Of a stretch of DNA of 64,000 nt, positions 35,796 to 45,731 are shown one piece after another (within the stretch, counting starts at the first letter, position 1; every line of letters starts with the position of its first letter). A program made the translations under genes and the position numbers. Source of the DNA: UBA2033 sp035345875 (GTDB taxonomy: Bacteria; Spirochaetota; Leptospiria; Leptospirales; Leptospiraceae); NCBI GenBank assembly GCA_035345875.1, contig DAORDH010000014.1, positions 67,955-131,954 on the forward strand, read 5' to 3'. The notes under the pieces were generated by a model. The model searched no databases. It was not told the DNA's origin and saw nothing but the letters and a program-made list of their open reading frames with translations.

Positions 35796-37211
35796 ATGAT
35801 AAAGAATCTAATTTCAATCTATAAGACCATTTATGTAAATGTTCCATTTCGTTATAGAAGAGAGTTCGCTGATAAATTACGAATGGATAATCTCTCTAGA
35901 TTTAATCTAGTTTCCTTTTTTATTCTACTTTTATCTCCTTTTATGGTATGGACACATATAGAAATCGTTTCACATAATTATTGTAACTTATATCTCTATT
36001 ATTGCGAAGTTTTATTTGGAGCACATTATTTAGGTGTATTCTTTGCATTGGTATATTTAATTTTTTATAGGTTTTTAAATCCTGCTAAGTGGAATAAAGT
36101 TTTATTAGAGGGATTTATATTAATATCGATCTTTTCTTTTTTAGGTTTATTTGCATTATCCTCTCTAGCTTCTCAACGTTTGACTGGAAATATTTCTTTT
36201 TTTACAACAGGAGCTGTTTTTATTGCTGCGCTCTTTGTTACATTTAAACGATATGCGACATTAGTTTATTTTTCTATTCTTTTTCTTTTTATTTTAGGAT
36301 TGTATAATTTTCAGACTAATCCTGATTTGTTTTTCTCAAATGCAATTCATTCTGTCGTATCTATCTTTTTTGCTTACAGTCTAAATCTAATTTTCTTTCA
36401 TTATAAACTAGATGATTTTTTAAAATCAAAAACTATCGATCAAAAAACAAAAGAGATAAATGACACACTAGATGATCTAAAAAGGGATATTTCAGTCGCA
36501 AAAAAAATCCAAACTAGTTTGATGAAAAAGAATTTTGCACATATAAAAAATTTAAATTTCTCCGTGAATTATATTCCACTTGATGAGGTCGGTGGAGATA
36601 TTTATGATATTTCAGAATTAAGCCATAAATGCATTCGTATTTTTTTGGCAGATGCTACAGGTCACGGAGTGCAAGCTGCCTTAATTACAATGGCTATTAA
36701 AGGTGAATATGAAAGTTTTAAGCATACTACTCATAGCCCCAAGAAACTGCTTAAAAATTTAAATAACGATTTTGTTCAAAAATTTGGAGCTATACATAGT
36801 TTTTTTTCTTGTATCGTAGTAGACATTTATCCTGAAAAAAATAAAATCATTTACGCTTCTGCTGGGCATCCTGATCAAGTGATTCAAAGAAAAGACTGGA
36901 GTTTAGAAATTATTTCTAGAACAGGAAAGATCATGGGTATTATGAAAGATGCAGAGTTTGAAGAAAAAGAAATTCGATTTGAATCAGGAGATAAATTACT
37001 TTTATTTACCGATGGACTTTTTGAAGAGTTTAATTCAGAAAAAGAGGAATTCGGGGAAAAACAAATTTTAAGTAGTATAAAGGAATATAGTGATAAAGAT
37101 TTAAAAGAATTGTTTGAAGAAATTATGAAAAATCTAAATGAATTTTTAGAAAATTCTTCCAGACAAGATGATATCACATTTATTGGAGTTGAATATGATA
37201 GAAAGGAATGA
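35796..37211 (+). CDS. Membrane SpoIIE-type PP2C serine phosphatase
   Basis: A 471-residue protein with six N-terminal membrane helices (about 35-205), a coiled linker ending AKKIQTSLMKKNF, and a PP2C domain with VGGDIYDIS, LADATGHGVQAALITM, LFTDGLFEEF and DDITFIGVEY. All metal aspartates are present. It is divergent from the Hpt-like gene and may regulate the same or a parallel partner-switching pathway. No sigma or anti-sigma gene is adjacent. Confidence 0.86.
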   Translation: MIKNLISIYKTIYVNVPFRYRREFADKLRMDNLSRFNLVSFFILLLSPFMVWTHIEIVSHNYCNLYLYYCEVLFGAHYLGVFFALVYLIFYRFLNPAKWNKVLLEGFILISIFSFLGLFALSSLASQRLTGNISFFTTGAVFIAALFVTFKRYATLVYFSILFLFILGLYNFQTNPDLFFSNAIHSVVSIFFAYSLNLIFFHYKLDDFLKSKTIDQKTKEINDTLDDLKRDISVAKKIQTSLMKKNFAHIKNLNFSVNYIPLDEVGGDIYDISELSHKCIRIFLADATGHGVQAALITMAIKGEYESFKHTTHSPKKLLKNLNNDFVQKFGAIHSFFSCIVVDIYPEKNKIIYASAGHPDQVIQRKDWSLEIISRTGKIMGIMKDAEFEEKEIRFESGDKLLLFTDGLFEEFNSEKEEFGEKQILSSIKEYSDKDLKELFEEIMKNLNEFLENSSRQDDITFIGVEYDRKE

Positions 37212-37380
37212 AGATAAAATCTTTAGAATCAAAATATTTAATTTTGATAAATACTGTCCACATTCGACGTTATACGATCTTTTTAAAAGATATTCGAATT
37301 GAAACCAATATATCAATCACAATAGTCGGTTCTATATAGTGATGCTCAATATAAGTTATATCTTGGAAAAGGAATGAACA

Positions 37381-38775
37381 TTGTTGGGAATCATTTCTTC
37401 ATGGATGTTTAAGTTAATTTTCTCCCTTATAATTATCTCTTTAATTTTTCCTATTTACGGAGACGAATTTTTTAGGATCAATAAGCTTGTTGGACATATG
37501 AAATTTCATTGGGGCTTCATGGACATAAAAGGAAATGTAAAAATTCCTCCTAAATATGAAGCCTTAGGTTCAATGTCGGATAACGTAGCTCTTGCTCAAA
37601 TGAATGATAAATGGGGCATTATAAATCAAAAAGGTGAGTTTATATTAAAACCACAATTTGATGATGTAAGAGAGTTTGAGGATGGGCTTGCTTGGGTGAT
37701 TGATCAATGCAAAGAATGGGTTGTCGGTGAGTGTGAAAGAGGCAAATGGGGATTAGTCGATAAAACTGGTAAAATACTTATTCCTCCCAAATATGATGGC
37801 GTAATGTCAGAAGAAAGCCCTTATATAAATAGAATCTTTGGAAGGATGTCTGGAGAATTATTCAAAGAGAAAATTTTTTTTGGAAAGGATGGTCTAGCTA
37901 AGGTTTATATTGATGCAGGTGATACATTTAATCGAATTCGAAAGTATGGAGTAGTAAATAAAGAGGGTATAGAGTTAATTGCTCCCGAATACCATAAAAT
38001 TGGATTCTTTCAAAATGATGTAGCTCCTTTTGCCATTCACAATCGAAAAGGAATTTACTTCGGCTTGATTGACATAGCAGGTAAAATTATACTTGAACCC
38101 ACCTATCGCTCGATTGAATCGTTAGTTTCTGATGAGGAAGTATTATGGGCAGCGAGTTATTATGATTCGGATGAGAAAAGAGTTCTGATTCAAATTCTTG
38201 ATAGAGATGGTAAGGAAGTCACAAGTGAGAGATTTTACCAAGTAAAAATGTTTCAAAACGGACTTGCCTACGCTCGTAAGACGCATACTTCTCTATGGGG
38301 GCGTATTAACAGAAAAGGGGAATGGGTATTAAAGCCATTTCTTAAGAGTCTAACAGAAATTACCCCCCAAGAAGAAAGAAAAAAGACTTCGATCGAAATC
38401 AATGGAAAACAATTTTTTGGAAATGATACAGATAAGTTGCTTTGGTTTGCCGAGACGAAGAAAGATAATTTTGATGGTCAAGTGAGAGATTATTGGGGAT
38501 TTGCGGATAGAGAGGGTAATATTATTTATCCAGCAAATTCATTCGAAAAAGGTAATTTTGTGGATGGCGTTTCCTGGGTAAGTCTTCGATATAGAAAGAA
38601 AAATAACGGACATATCATTTACTATGCGTTAGTGGATGAGTCTGGAAAAGAACTCACGGAACCAATTTATATGTATGTGCTACCTTTTAGAAGAGGTCTG
38701 GGTATAGCTCAGGTCTTTGGAGGGCACTGGGGATATATTAATACAAAAGGAAAGGTTGTTTGGTGGCTTAAGTAG
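37381..38775 (+). CDS. WG-repeat (KWG-type) exported protein
   Basis: A 464-residue protein with a signal peptide (MFKLIFSLIIISLIFPIYG) and about seven WG-type beta repeats such as WGFMDIKGNVKIPPKY, WGIINQKGEFILKPQF and WGLVDKTGKILIPPKY. Such repeats often act as envelope or surface modules. The start may be a TTG at 37381, supported by AAAAGGA seven bases upstream; the first in-frame ATG at 37405 also yields a complete signal peptide. It ends one base before the oppositely oriented rsgA. Confidence 0.8.
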   Translation: MLGIISSWMFKLIFSLIIISLIFPIYGDEFFRINKLVGHMKFHWGFMDIKGNVKIPPKYEALGSMSDNVALAQMNDKWGIINQKGEFILKPQFDDVREFEDGLAWVIDQCKEWVVGECERGKWGLVDKTGKILIPPKYDGVMSEESPYINRIFGRMSGELFKEKIFFGKDGLAKVYIDAGDTFNRIRKYGVVNKEGIELIAPEYHKIGFFQNDVAPFAIHNRKGIYFGLIDIAGKIILEPTYRSIESLVSDEEVLWAASYYDSDEKRVLIQILDRDGKEVTSERFYQVKMFQNGLAYARKTHTSLWGRINRKGEWVLKPFLKSLTEITPQEERKKTSIEINGKQFFGNDTDKLLWFAETKKDNFDGQVRDYWGFADREGNIIYPANSFEKGNFVDGVSWVSLRYRKKNNGHIIYYALVDESGKELTEPIYMYVLPFRRGLGIAQVFGGHWGYINTKGKVVWWLK

Positions 38776-38776
38776 A

Positions 38777-39769
38777 TTAGTCCCAATGACTCTTTATTTT
38801 TCGTAATTTTCCACTTTTAAGATTGCCTACTCTTATTCTATATGGGATTTCTAGACTTTCAATCATTGACTCTAAACTTTTTGCTCTATTCTCATCTAAT
38901 TTATCTAGCTTTTGAATCATTAAACAGTTATTACCTGCATCACAGCAATTTCCAACTCTACATTTTTTCTTGTATTTATTAATTTCGGGAAAACTGGATA
39001 GTATATCTCCTTTTGAGAGATGAAGCAATCCCCATTCTTTGATTCCAGGAGAATCAATTAAAATCGTTGTCGGATTTACTATAATTACACTTGAATTTGT
39101 AGTTGTATGTTTTCCTTTTTGGGTTGAGTGGCTAATTGAATTTATCCGCTGTTCTGTGCTGTTTGTGATTAGATTAATTAGACTCGATTTTCCTACGCCT
39201 GAGTTTCCTACTAAGTATGTCGTTTTGTCTTGTATTGTTGCGAGCAGATCTTTAATACTTTCCAAGTCTGTGCATGTGATCGGAAAAATCTGATAGCCAA
39301 GGTCTTTATATTTTTGGACACGCTCGGATAAAACTTCCTCTGTTACTAAATCTTTTTTATTAAAAATAATCAATGGTTTAACGTTTGAATGATAGCAAGC
39401 GGTAATACTTCTATCAATAAATCCATCTTTCGTTTCAGGTCCTGATAGAGATGCTATAATTGCTACATAGTCAACATTTGCGCATAATATGTGTTTGTCG
39501 GAACTACTACTCTGTCTAGTTAGAAAGCTGACACGTTCTTCCCGTGACTCAATTATCCAGTCTCCTCTCTCTGGTGACTCGTTTTCGGCAACAATACGAT
39601 CGCCGACTACAAAAGGATGTCTTTCTTCTGATTTATTTAAACGAAGTTTCCCTTTTAATATGGCACGTTTGAAGCCAAGCTTTGGAGAATAAATTTCGTA
39701 GTAGGCTCCATAAATTTTCGATACAATAAAATTTTCTTTGACAGTAGAACTTGTTTTTTCTAAATTCAT
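38777..39769 (-). CDS. rsgA: Ribosome small-subunit-dependent GTPase A
   Basis: A 330-residue circularly permuted GTPase for 30S maturation. G4 FNKKD (136-140) precedes G1 GNSGVGKSS (188-196), and G3 is DSPGIKEWG (239-247). N-terminal OB fold and C-terminal zinc region are in the right places. The zinc motif is unusual: Cys270, Cys275, Cys276, Asp277 and Cys282, where the normal pattern has a His at the Asp position. The gene is divergent from the histidine kinase gene by only 17 bases. Confidence 0.92.
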   Translation of the reverse strand: MNLEKTSSTVKENFIVSKIYGAYYEIYSPKLGFKRAILKGKLRLNKSEERHPFVVGDRIVAENESPERGDWIIESREERVSFLTRQSSSSDKHILCANVDYVAIIASLSGPETKDGFIDRSITACYHSNVKPLIIFNKKDLVTEEVLSERVQKYKDLGYQIFPITCTDLESIKDLLATIQDKTTYLVGNSGVGKSSLINLITNSTEQRINSISHSTQKGKHTTTNSSVIIVNPTTILIDSPGIKEWGLLHLSKGDILSSFPEINKYKKKCRVGNCCDAGNNCLMIQKLDKLDENRAKSLESMIESLEIPYRIRVGNLKSGKLRKIKSHWD

Positions 39770-39786
39770 ACCACTTGCTCTCGGTT

Positions 39787-41586
39787 ATGAAATGGAAAGA
39801 TAAAATTAAAAGCCCAGGATTCATTACATCGATCACATTGGTATCGATCACTTTGATCCAGTATTGGCTTCTTTATTTCTATTCTAGCTATTTGGGCTTT
39901 CATCCTACCTTTCTCCAATCTACCATTGAAATTTCTATCATATTTTTATTAAATATTGTTGGATATTCTGCAACACAGGTTTATCGGTTGCGTGTTGAGA
40001 AGCGCCGATATGAAATTATTCTCAGGCAAGAAAGAGATAGAATCAATGAAATTGCGTATATAACTGCTCTTGGTGATTTGAAAAACCATTTATTTAGATT
40101 AAACCAAACTGAAAAAATTTGTGAAACATTAAATGAATTTATTCAAGAATACTTTCAAGTAGAACATTCAAGCGTCTATCTATGGTCAGATGAAGAAGGT
40201 GCTTTTTATCCACATCCAGTAAGAAAGGATTCAAAGAGATTTTTTGTATATGATCCATTTATGTTGTGGCTAACGGATAACGATCAGGTTTTATCCAGAG
40301 ATCATTTCGAAAAAGCTCCAGCATATTCTACTATAAAGGAAGATGCGATTCGAATTTTAGATTCTGTACATTCGGACATTGTGATTCCACTTACTTTAAA
40401 CGCTAGTCTCTTGGGAATTTTATTCTTAGGAAAAAGGCAAGATGGTTCCACTATGACGAGTGAAGATTTGGATCGATTATATGAAATAAAATCAACGTCA
40501 GTCATGTCCTTATCAAATGCTATTTTTTATGCTAGATCTACAGCCCTTACTGAGAATCTAGAAAACAAGGTCAAAGAACGAACAAAGGCTTTAGAAGAGG
40601 CACAAGCACAACTTGTCATGTCTGAAAAAATGGCTTCGCTTGGGGTAATGGTTGCGGGTATTGCACATGAAATAAATACTCCTGCAGGGGTGATCAATGG
40701 AGCAGCTGATAATATGGAGGCTAATTTACATTATCTCATACGTCAGTATCCAGAGGTGATTCAATATTTTAATGATGAGGTCTTTACTCAAAAATACATC
40801 AATGTGATAGAGCAAATTCTGATTGACAATTCTAGAGAGACATTGGATCCCAAAGACCGATTTAAGAAAAAAAGAGAAATTAGAGAAAGGATTTTGGGAC
40901 AGGGATTAAGTTCCATGCTTGCAGATGACTTTGCAACATTTTTAGTGGAAAAGAATTTTCTCCAACAAGAAGAATTGATTCTTGATTTAGTAAAAGTAGG
41001 TGGTGCAAAGATTTTAGAATTAATCAAGCATACAACTGGTATTAATCGAAATTTAAAAAATATTAAATATGCGATAAAGAATATTGTTCGAATTGTTCGA
41101 GCTCTTAAATATTATTCCCATTTGGATCAAGCAGCTTATGCAGAGGCTGACTTAATTGAGGGAATCGAAAATACTCTCATTATTGTTCACAATCAATTGA
41201 AAATGGGAATTCAAATTGAGCGAAATTTTCAACCAATCCCACTTGTTCCATGTAACCTAGATGAATTAAATCAAGTCTGGACAAATATTATTCAAAATGC
41301 AATTCATGCTATGAAAGGAAAAGGAATTCTAAAAATCTCATCTTATCTTGAAGAGCCTTTTGTTACTGTGGAAATTCAAGACAATGGAACTGGAATCAAA
41401 CCTGAAATTCTAGATAGAATTTGGGATCCTTTTTTTACTACGAAAGACCAAGGTGAAGGTTCTGGACTTGGACTTGGTATCGTTAAGGGAATCATTGAAA
41501 AACATAAAGGAAAAATTTCCGCAACATCTAAACCAGGCGAGACGATTTTTAAGATTCAATTACCTTATACCAATTCCCAAAAGTAA
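39787..41586 (+). CDS. GAF-domain sensor histidine kinase
   Basis: A 599-residue protein from the ATG at 39787; the frame extends to a TTG at 39751 that would overlap rsgA. Two N-terminal membrane helices, a GAF domain (about 80-240), a coiled linker, the H-box SLGVMVAGIAHEINTPAG with the phosphorylated His, and the ATPase boxes NIIQNAIHAM, DNGTGIKPEI, DPFFTTKDQGEGSGLGLG. A roughly 130-residue insert lies between the H-box and the N-box, as in some ATOS/DctB-like kinases. No response regulator is adjacent. Confidence 0.87.
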   Translation: MKWKDKIKSPGFITSITLVSITLIQYWLLYFYSSYLGFHPTFLQSTIEISIIFLLNIVGYSATQVYRLRVEKRRYEIILRQERDRINEIAYITALGDLKNHLFRLNQTEKICETLNEFIQEYFQVEHSSVYLWSDEEGAFYPHPVRKDSKRFFVYDPFMLWLTDNDQVLSRDHFEKAPAYSTIKEDAIRILDSVHSDIVIPLTLNASLLGILFLGKRQDGSTMTSEDLDRLYEIKSTSVMSLSNAIFYARSTALTENLENKVKERTKALEEAQAQLVMSEKMASLGVMVAGIAHEINTPAGVINGAADNMEANLHYLIRQYPEVIQYFNDEVFTQKYINVIEQILIDNSRETLDPKDRFKKKREIRERILGQGLSSMLADDFATFLVEKNFLQQEELILDLVKVGGAKILELIKHTTGINRNLKNIKYAIKNIVRIVRALKYYSHLDQAAYAEADLIEGIENTLIIVHNQLKMGIQIERNFQPIPLVPCNLDELNQVWTNIIQNAIHAMKGKGILKISSYLEEPFVTVEIQDNGTGIKPEILDRIWDPFFTTKDQGEGSGLGLGIVKGIIEKHKGKISATSKPGETIFKIQLPYTNSQK

Positions 41587-41750
41587 ATTCTGATTGGAAA
41601 CTAGAAAACAGTCTTTTTGGGAATTGGGAATATCCCTTTTGTGAAAAATAGCAGAACTTATTTATGAGAAGTGGTAGATAAAAATTAATCTTGACTCGAA
41701 GTCAGAAAATAATTTGGATAGACCTAGTAATCAAAAGAGGATCAATCTAA

Positions 41751-43028
41751 ATGGAACCATTTATACCGGCAAGTTTTAATCTAGCACTCAACTGGACTGC
41801 AGATTTATTATTTCCAGTTTTACTCAAAGCTGTTCAGAATATTAACGAAGTAATTATTACTGATGAAGATAAAGAAATGCTTCGTAGTTTAAAAAAAGAA
41901 CGTCTTTTATTTTTCACAAATCATCCAACAACCGCAGAACCACCGATTGCATATCATATTGCAAATTTAATGGGAACTAGATTTAAATTCATGGCATCAC
42001 GACAAGTTTTTGAATGGAATGGTGGTATGGTAGGGAAAGTTATTTCTGGGATTGGAGCATTTTCTGTGATCGCGGGTATTCCAGATAGAGACTCTTTGAA
42101 AGCTGCAAGAAGTGCGTTAGCTGCTAAAGAGGGAAAGTTAGTTTTATTTCCGGAAGGAGAGCCAACGAGTGGTGAGAATGACAATCTAATGCCATTTCAG
42201 CCAGGTCTTGCTCAATTAGGATTTTGGGGTTATGAGGATGCTAAGAAAATAGATCCTAACGCTGATATACTCGTTCTTCCTGGTTTCATGAAATACATTG
42301 TAGATGCAACAGAAAAAGAGATCCGAAATGATTTAGAAGAATCAGTCCAGAAAATTGAAAAACATTATAAAATTGATCCAGGTCGTAAGAATATCCTGCG
42401 TCGCTTTTTAACAATAGGTCGTTATATGGTAGAAGAAGCGGAATCAGAATATAACATCAAGGATGGGGACAAACATGATTTCGACTATCGCGTAGGAAGA
42501 ATTCGTCATGCTATCTTGGATAATTGCGCTGATAAGTTTCAAATCAAAGGATATAAAAGAGATGATGATGCAATTCATAAGCTACGTCATCTATTTGCTG
42601 TTATGGAAATGGTAATGATCAAATATCCAGATGAAACTTTACCGAAACTTTCCAGTAAAGAGATTGAATGGTTTAAGCGTGAATGTGTAAAAGCTTTTGA
42701 CTTTATTGTTATTAAAGGAGACTATTTAGCTTCTAATCCAACTCCTGAGAGATTTTATGAATGGCTTGCACGTTACGAGTCTTATATTTTTGGGAAAATA
42801 CCGAGGGCATTGGGTGGAGAAGCATCGCATCTACCGAGAAAAGCATATATTACCTTCAAAAAGCCTTTCCGTCTTTCTGAATACTATGCTGAATATAAGA
42901 CGAAAAAACGTGGAGCGATAGACGCTATGATGGCTAGATTAAGAGCAGATATTCAAGAATTGCTCGATTCTTCTATGTATTTATCTCGTCCGCTAGTAAA
43001 ACCATTTGATACAGAAAGTTTAGTTTAG
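41751..43028 (+). CDS. PlsC-like acyltransferase family protein
   Basis: A 425-residue protein with a PlsC-like core. NHPTTAEPP takes the place of the catalytic HX4D box but ends in Glu rather than Asp; GIPDRDSLKAARSAL and VLFPEGEPTSG match the later motifs (FPEG). The C-terminal 200 residues are an extra helical region with no motif I recognise. It probably transfers acyl chains to a lipid acceptor at the membrane, but the altered box leaves activity open. AGAGGAT lies eight bases before the ATG. Confidence 0.72.
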   Translation: MEPFIPASFNLALNWTADLLFPVLLKAVQNINEVIITDEDKEMLRSLKKERLLFFTNHPTTAEPPIAYHIANLMGTRFKFMASRQVFEWNGGMVGKVISGIGAFSVIAGIPDRDSLKAARSALAAKEGKLVLFPEGEPTSGENDNLMPFQPGLAQLGFWGYEDAKKIDPNADILVLPGFMKYIVDATEKEIRNDLEESVQKIEKHYKIDPGRKNILRRFLTIGRYMVEEAESEYNIKDGDKHDFDYRVGRIRHAILDNCADKFQIKGYKRDDDAIHKLRHLFAVMEMVMIKYPDETLPKLSSKEIEWFKRECVKAFDFIVIKGDYLASNPTPERFYEWLARYESYIFGKIPRALGGEASHLPRKAYITFKKPFRLSEYYAEYKTKKRGAIDAMMARLRADIQELLDSSMYLSRPLVKPFDTESLV

Positions 43029-43038
43029 TTTATTCACT

Positions 43039-43065
43039 CACCTTGCACACTTAGTGTGCTAGGTG
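43039..43065. terminator. Strong hairpin after the acyltransferase gene
   Basis: CACCTTGCACAC (43039-43050) and GTGTGCTAGGTG (43054-43065) pair except for one central T-T mismatch, eleven pairs in all. No T-run follows on the plus strand, so termination would be weak or assisted. Confidence 0.5.
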
Positions 43066-43123
43066 AAATTAGCGGCTTGGAATGAAAATCTCAGACTTCG
43101 GAGTATTTTAGAAAATAATTATG

Positions 43124-43156
43124 CAAGGAAGCGATGCTCTAAAGCATGTTTCCTTG
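43124..43156 (-). terminator. Hairpin, possible terminator of the outer-membrane protein gene
   Basis: CAAGGAA (43124-43130) pairs with TTCCTTG (43150-43156), and ATGCT/AGCAT extend the stem inside after two unpaired bases. On the minus strand it is followed by an AT-rich stretch with TTTTC, in the right place for the gene ending at 43293, though 137 bases away. The short frame over this hairpin (43121-43303) is not believed. Confidence 0.4.
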
Positions 43157-43292
43157 TTCATCACTTCACAAACCAACAGAAGCGTTAGCAAAACCTTTTT
43201 GATTTATTTATCATCATTCTCAAATATTCTTAAAATCACCGTTTATTCAAAAATATTTTTAAATTTACCTAACATCAGTTATTTACTCTTCC

Positions 43293-44714
43293 TTAATATT
43301 TAAAGGTCATTGCTGATATAAACATTTTTTCATGTCTAGACAAATCGGCACTATCTGCATAATCAAAAAGTGGATCGCTAGATTTTCTATATTTTACTTC
43401 AAAGCGTATCATTGCATATTCATTTGGAATGTAATCTAAGTTAAGAGAGATTGCTCCCACTTCGAAACCATTTGGCTTTTTACCCGGCTCTTTTGAAAAT
43501 ATTGCGCTTTGTTTTACAACTGGAACATTGGCTCCTTCTCTATCTACATATCGTTCTAGTCTGCCTGATATTCTCCACTCTGGAAAGAGACGATAGGTGA
43601 CCCATAGAGTTCCATCATACCATCTTTTATAAGCATTGGAATGGGCAGTGTAGTAGGGATAATTTGGGTTAATGGAACTAGGAATTGCAGGATTATATTT
43701 TTCTGCTGTTCCACGAATTTGAAATCCTATATCAAAAGAGGCTGCAATGGAAAAACGATCCGTTATATCATAATGGTAGATAAAGTTTTGGTAATAGCGA
43801 GTATTTCTTGTATATCCAAGTCCCTTCGAATACATATAGACAGTTCCAATTGCATCTGTTTTCGTTGGAGCAGAAGTTTCATTTCCGATAAAATTGTTAT
43901 AAGTAAATTTCATTTTATCAGTTATCTTATATGCTACTTGCATTCCGAGAGCTTTATCTTTATTATTATCTGTTATATTTTGCCATCCATTCATAATGTG
44001 AAGTTGAACGGATAATTTATCTGTCACTTCATGCGATATACGCACACCAGTTGAATAGTAAGGAACGTTATCTAGAACGATAGCGCGGGTATACACCCAA
44101 TTGTAACTTGATACCCAAGCTTCAAAACCGATATTTCCCATGTAGATACCAGCATCGATCCAGGTTCTCTTTCCTAGCTTTATGCCTACATAAGCTTCTT
44201 GTATATTTCGGACAGAATTTTGGTTTGAATATTTTTGATTTGTCGTCTCATTTGAATAATTTGCATTTACAGAAGTTCCGGTTTGTAATGCTAATCTAGC
44301 TCTAAATTTTTCAGCATCTAACTTTCCTTCAATATGTGCGAGGTTGATTGCAAAACTGTTGTTTTGAATTGCCTGAGTTGTATAATTCTGAGCCGTTGCG
44401 GTTGGTCTATTTAAATTAGCATTATAGTAACCATCTACAAAAACTCCAAAATCGATTGGAAGCTTTGTATTTAGCTTCTTATCATCTATTTTTATTTCTT
44501 GTTCCTTGTCTTTAGGATTCAATACCCTAGTATCAATCGTTTGTTCTGGTTGGCTTGAATCGATAGTTTTAGATTGCTTTGTTTCCTCTTGTTTATTGTT
44601 GACGGTTTTGGAATCAGTGTTCGAGGATTCTTGTGCTAGTATAGAGGACACAAATAATAAACTGGGCAATATTAAAAAAAATTTAAACTTAATTAAATAA
44701 AAGATGTTTTTCAT
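43293..44714 (-). CDS. Outer-membrane beta-barrel protein (OmpL/BBP2-like)
   Basis: A 473-residue protein with a signal peptide (about 1-27, SSILAQ), a polar linker rich in Ser, Thr, Glu and Lys (28-90), and a barrel beginning DFGVFVDGYYNANLN. Alternating strands continue to a terminal aromatic FKY, as in porins. The pattern VDGYYNANLNRPT and the IEGKL strand recall the BBP2 family of putative porins. AGGAG precedes the ATG. It probably forms a channel in the outer membrane. Confidence 0.78.
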   Translation of the reverse strand: MKNIFYLIKFKFFLILPSLLFVSSILAQESSNTDSKTVNNKQEETKQSKTIDSSQPEQTIDTRVLNPKDKEQEIKIDDKKLNTKLPIDFGVFVDGYYNANLNRPTATAQNYTTQAIQNNSFAINLAHIEGKLDAEKFRARLALQTGTSVNANYSNETTNQKYSNQNSVRNIQEAYVGIKLGKRTWIDAGIYMGNIGFEAWVSSYNWVYTRAIVLDNVPYYSTGVRISHEVTDKLSVQLHIMNGWQNITDNNKDKALGMQVAYKITDKMKFTYNNFIGNETSAPTKTDAIGTVYMYSKGLGYTRNTRYYQNFIYHYDITDRFSIAASFDIGFQIRGTAEKYNPAIPSSINPNYPYYTAHSNAYKRWYDGTLWVTYRLFPEWRISGRLERYVDREGANVPVVKQSAIFSKEPGKKPNGFEVGAISLNLDYIPNEYAMIRFEVKYRKSSDPLFDYADSADLSRHEKMFISAMTFKY

Positions 44715-45125
44715 GAATCTCCTGTTGTGGTTTCCCTCTAAATTAGGATTGAGTAGATTGGAAACTTTATATATGTATTTTGAATTACAGAATTAATTAC
44801 GAAAAATATTATGCAAATACTTTCAAAAGAAAAAGGGATGAATCTTTATTTTTTATCGATAGGAAAAAAATATGAAAGCCATTCAAAGTAATCTCTATTC
44901 AAAATAAATATGCGATAGTTAGAGGAGAGGATTCGAAGTAAAGGATTAGTAAGAAAAAGATTTCATTTTGTTTTAATATTCCAACTGGAATCGATCTAAT
45001 TAAAGATCGAACTTTCACTTTTATAAACGAAAAAGAGAATTAGTTTGCAGTCCTTGGAAGCAAACTTTCAATGCCTTCTTAGTCGGATAATATGGATCAT
45101 ACATTTTGTTTAATTAATCTACAAT
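44715..45125. other. Intergenic region with two hairpins
   Basis: This 411-base stretch holds no gene I can support. It contains the leader of the minus-strand barrel gene, a perfect TCGATCT/AGATCGA hairpin (44991-45010) and AGTTTGC/GCAAACT (45042-45066). On the minus strand the second is followed by AATTCTCTTTTTC, so it could terminate the lipoprotein gene at 45126. Confidence 0.45.
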
Positions 45126-45656
45126 TTAATCTTTTTTTCTAATTTCATAGATATGAATGGATTTGTTTTTATTAATTTCATCTACCGTTTGACGCTTTCT
45201 TCTATCTGACTTAAATCCTTTTATAACTTCTAGTCCTCTTGAGCGATATTCAGATGTATTTGTGTTTCTATTTGGTTTATGAATCATTTGTTCTTTAACG
45301 TATTGATCTAACTTTTCTTGATTTACTTTTCCTGTAGCTGTGACTATCGGTTCTAATTCTGTTTCCTTTGGTTTTGTATCAAGAGAGAAATCATATAAAA
45401 AACTTTCATTCTGTTCTATAATATTTTTTTCAATTTCGGGTTCAAGCTCCGTCTTATTGTTTGCTTTATAGTTCTTAATGCTTTCTAAAATGATAGCTTG
45501 ACGTGCTTGATGAATCAGTTCTGATTTTTGGCAAACACAGGGGGCAAAAGTCATTTCGTAGAAATCATCATTCTTTTCCGTTTCGATTTTACTCCCAGTA
45601 GAAGAACAATAAGTATATAAGAGGATTATTATATAAAAGTAATTTCTCATTCGCAT
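45126..45656 (-). CDS. Putative lipoprotein, unknown function
   Basis: A 176-residue product with signal MRMRNYFYIIILLYTYC (Cys17 in an LLYTYC lipobox). The mature part is very polar (many Glu, Lys and Asn) and has two more cysteines near residues 40-42 (APCVCQ). I know no family. A second in-frame ATG lies at 45650. It is divergent from the LRR gene. Confidence 0.68.
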   Translation of the reverse strand: MRMRNYFYIIILLYTYCSSTGSKIETEKNDDFYEMTFAPCVCQKSELIHQARQAIILESIKNYKANNKTELEPEIEKNIIEQNESFLYDFSLDTKPKETELEPIVTATGKVNQEKLDQYVKEQMIHKPNRNTNTSEYRSRGLEVIKGFKSDRRKRQTVDEINKNKSIHIYEIRKKD

Positions 45657-45731
45657 AAATATAAATGGATTTTGGATTAAGTCAAGATGAAATATGCTTT
45701 ACACACTTTTAAATACCTAGAATTTATTGTT

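Noticed and set aside
43121..43303. A 60-codon frame after the acyltransferase gene
   Set aside because: It lies over a hairpin, is hydrophobic only by AT-rich composition and has no ribosome-binding site.
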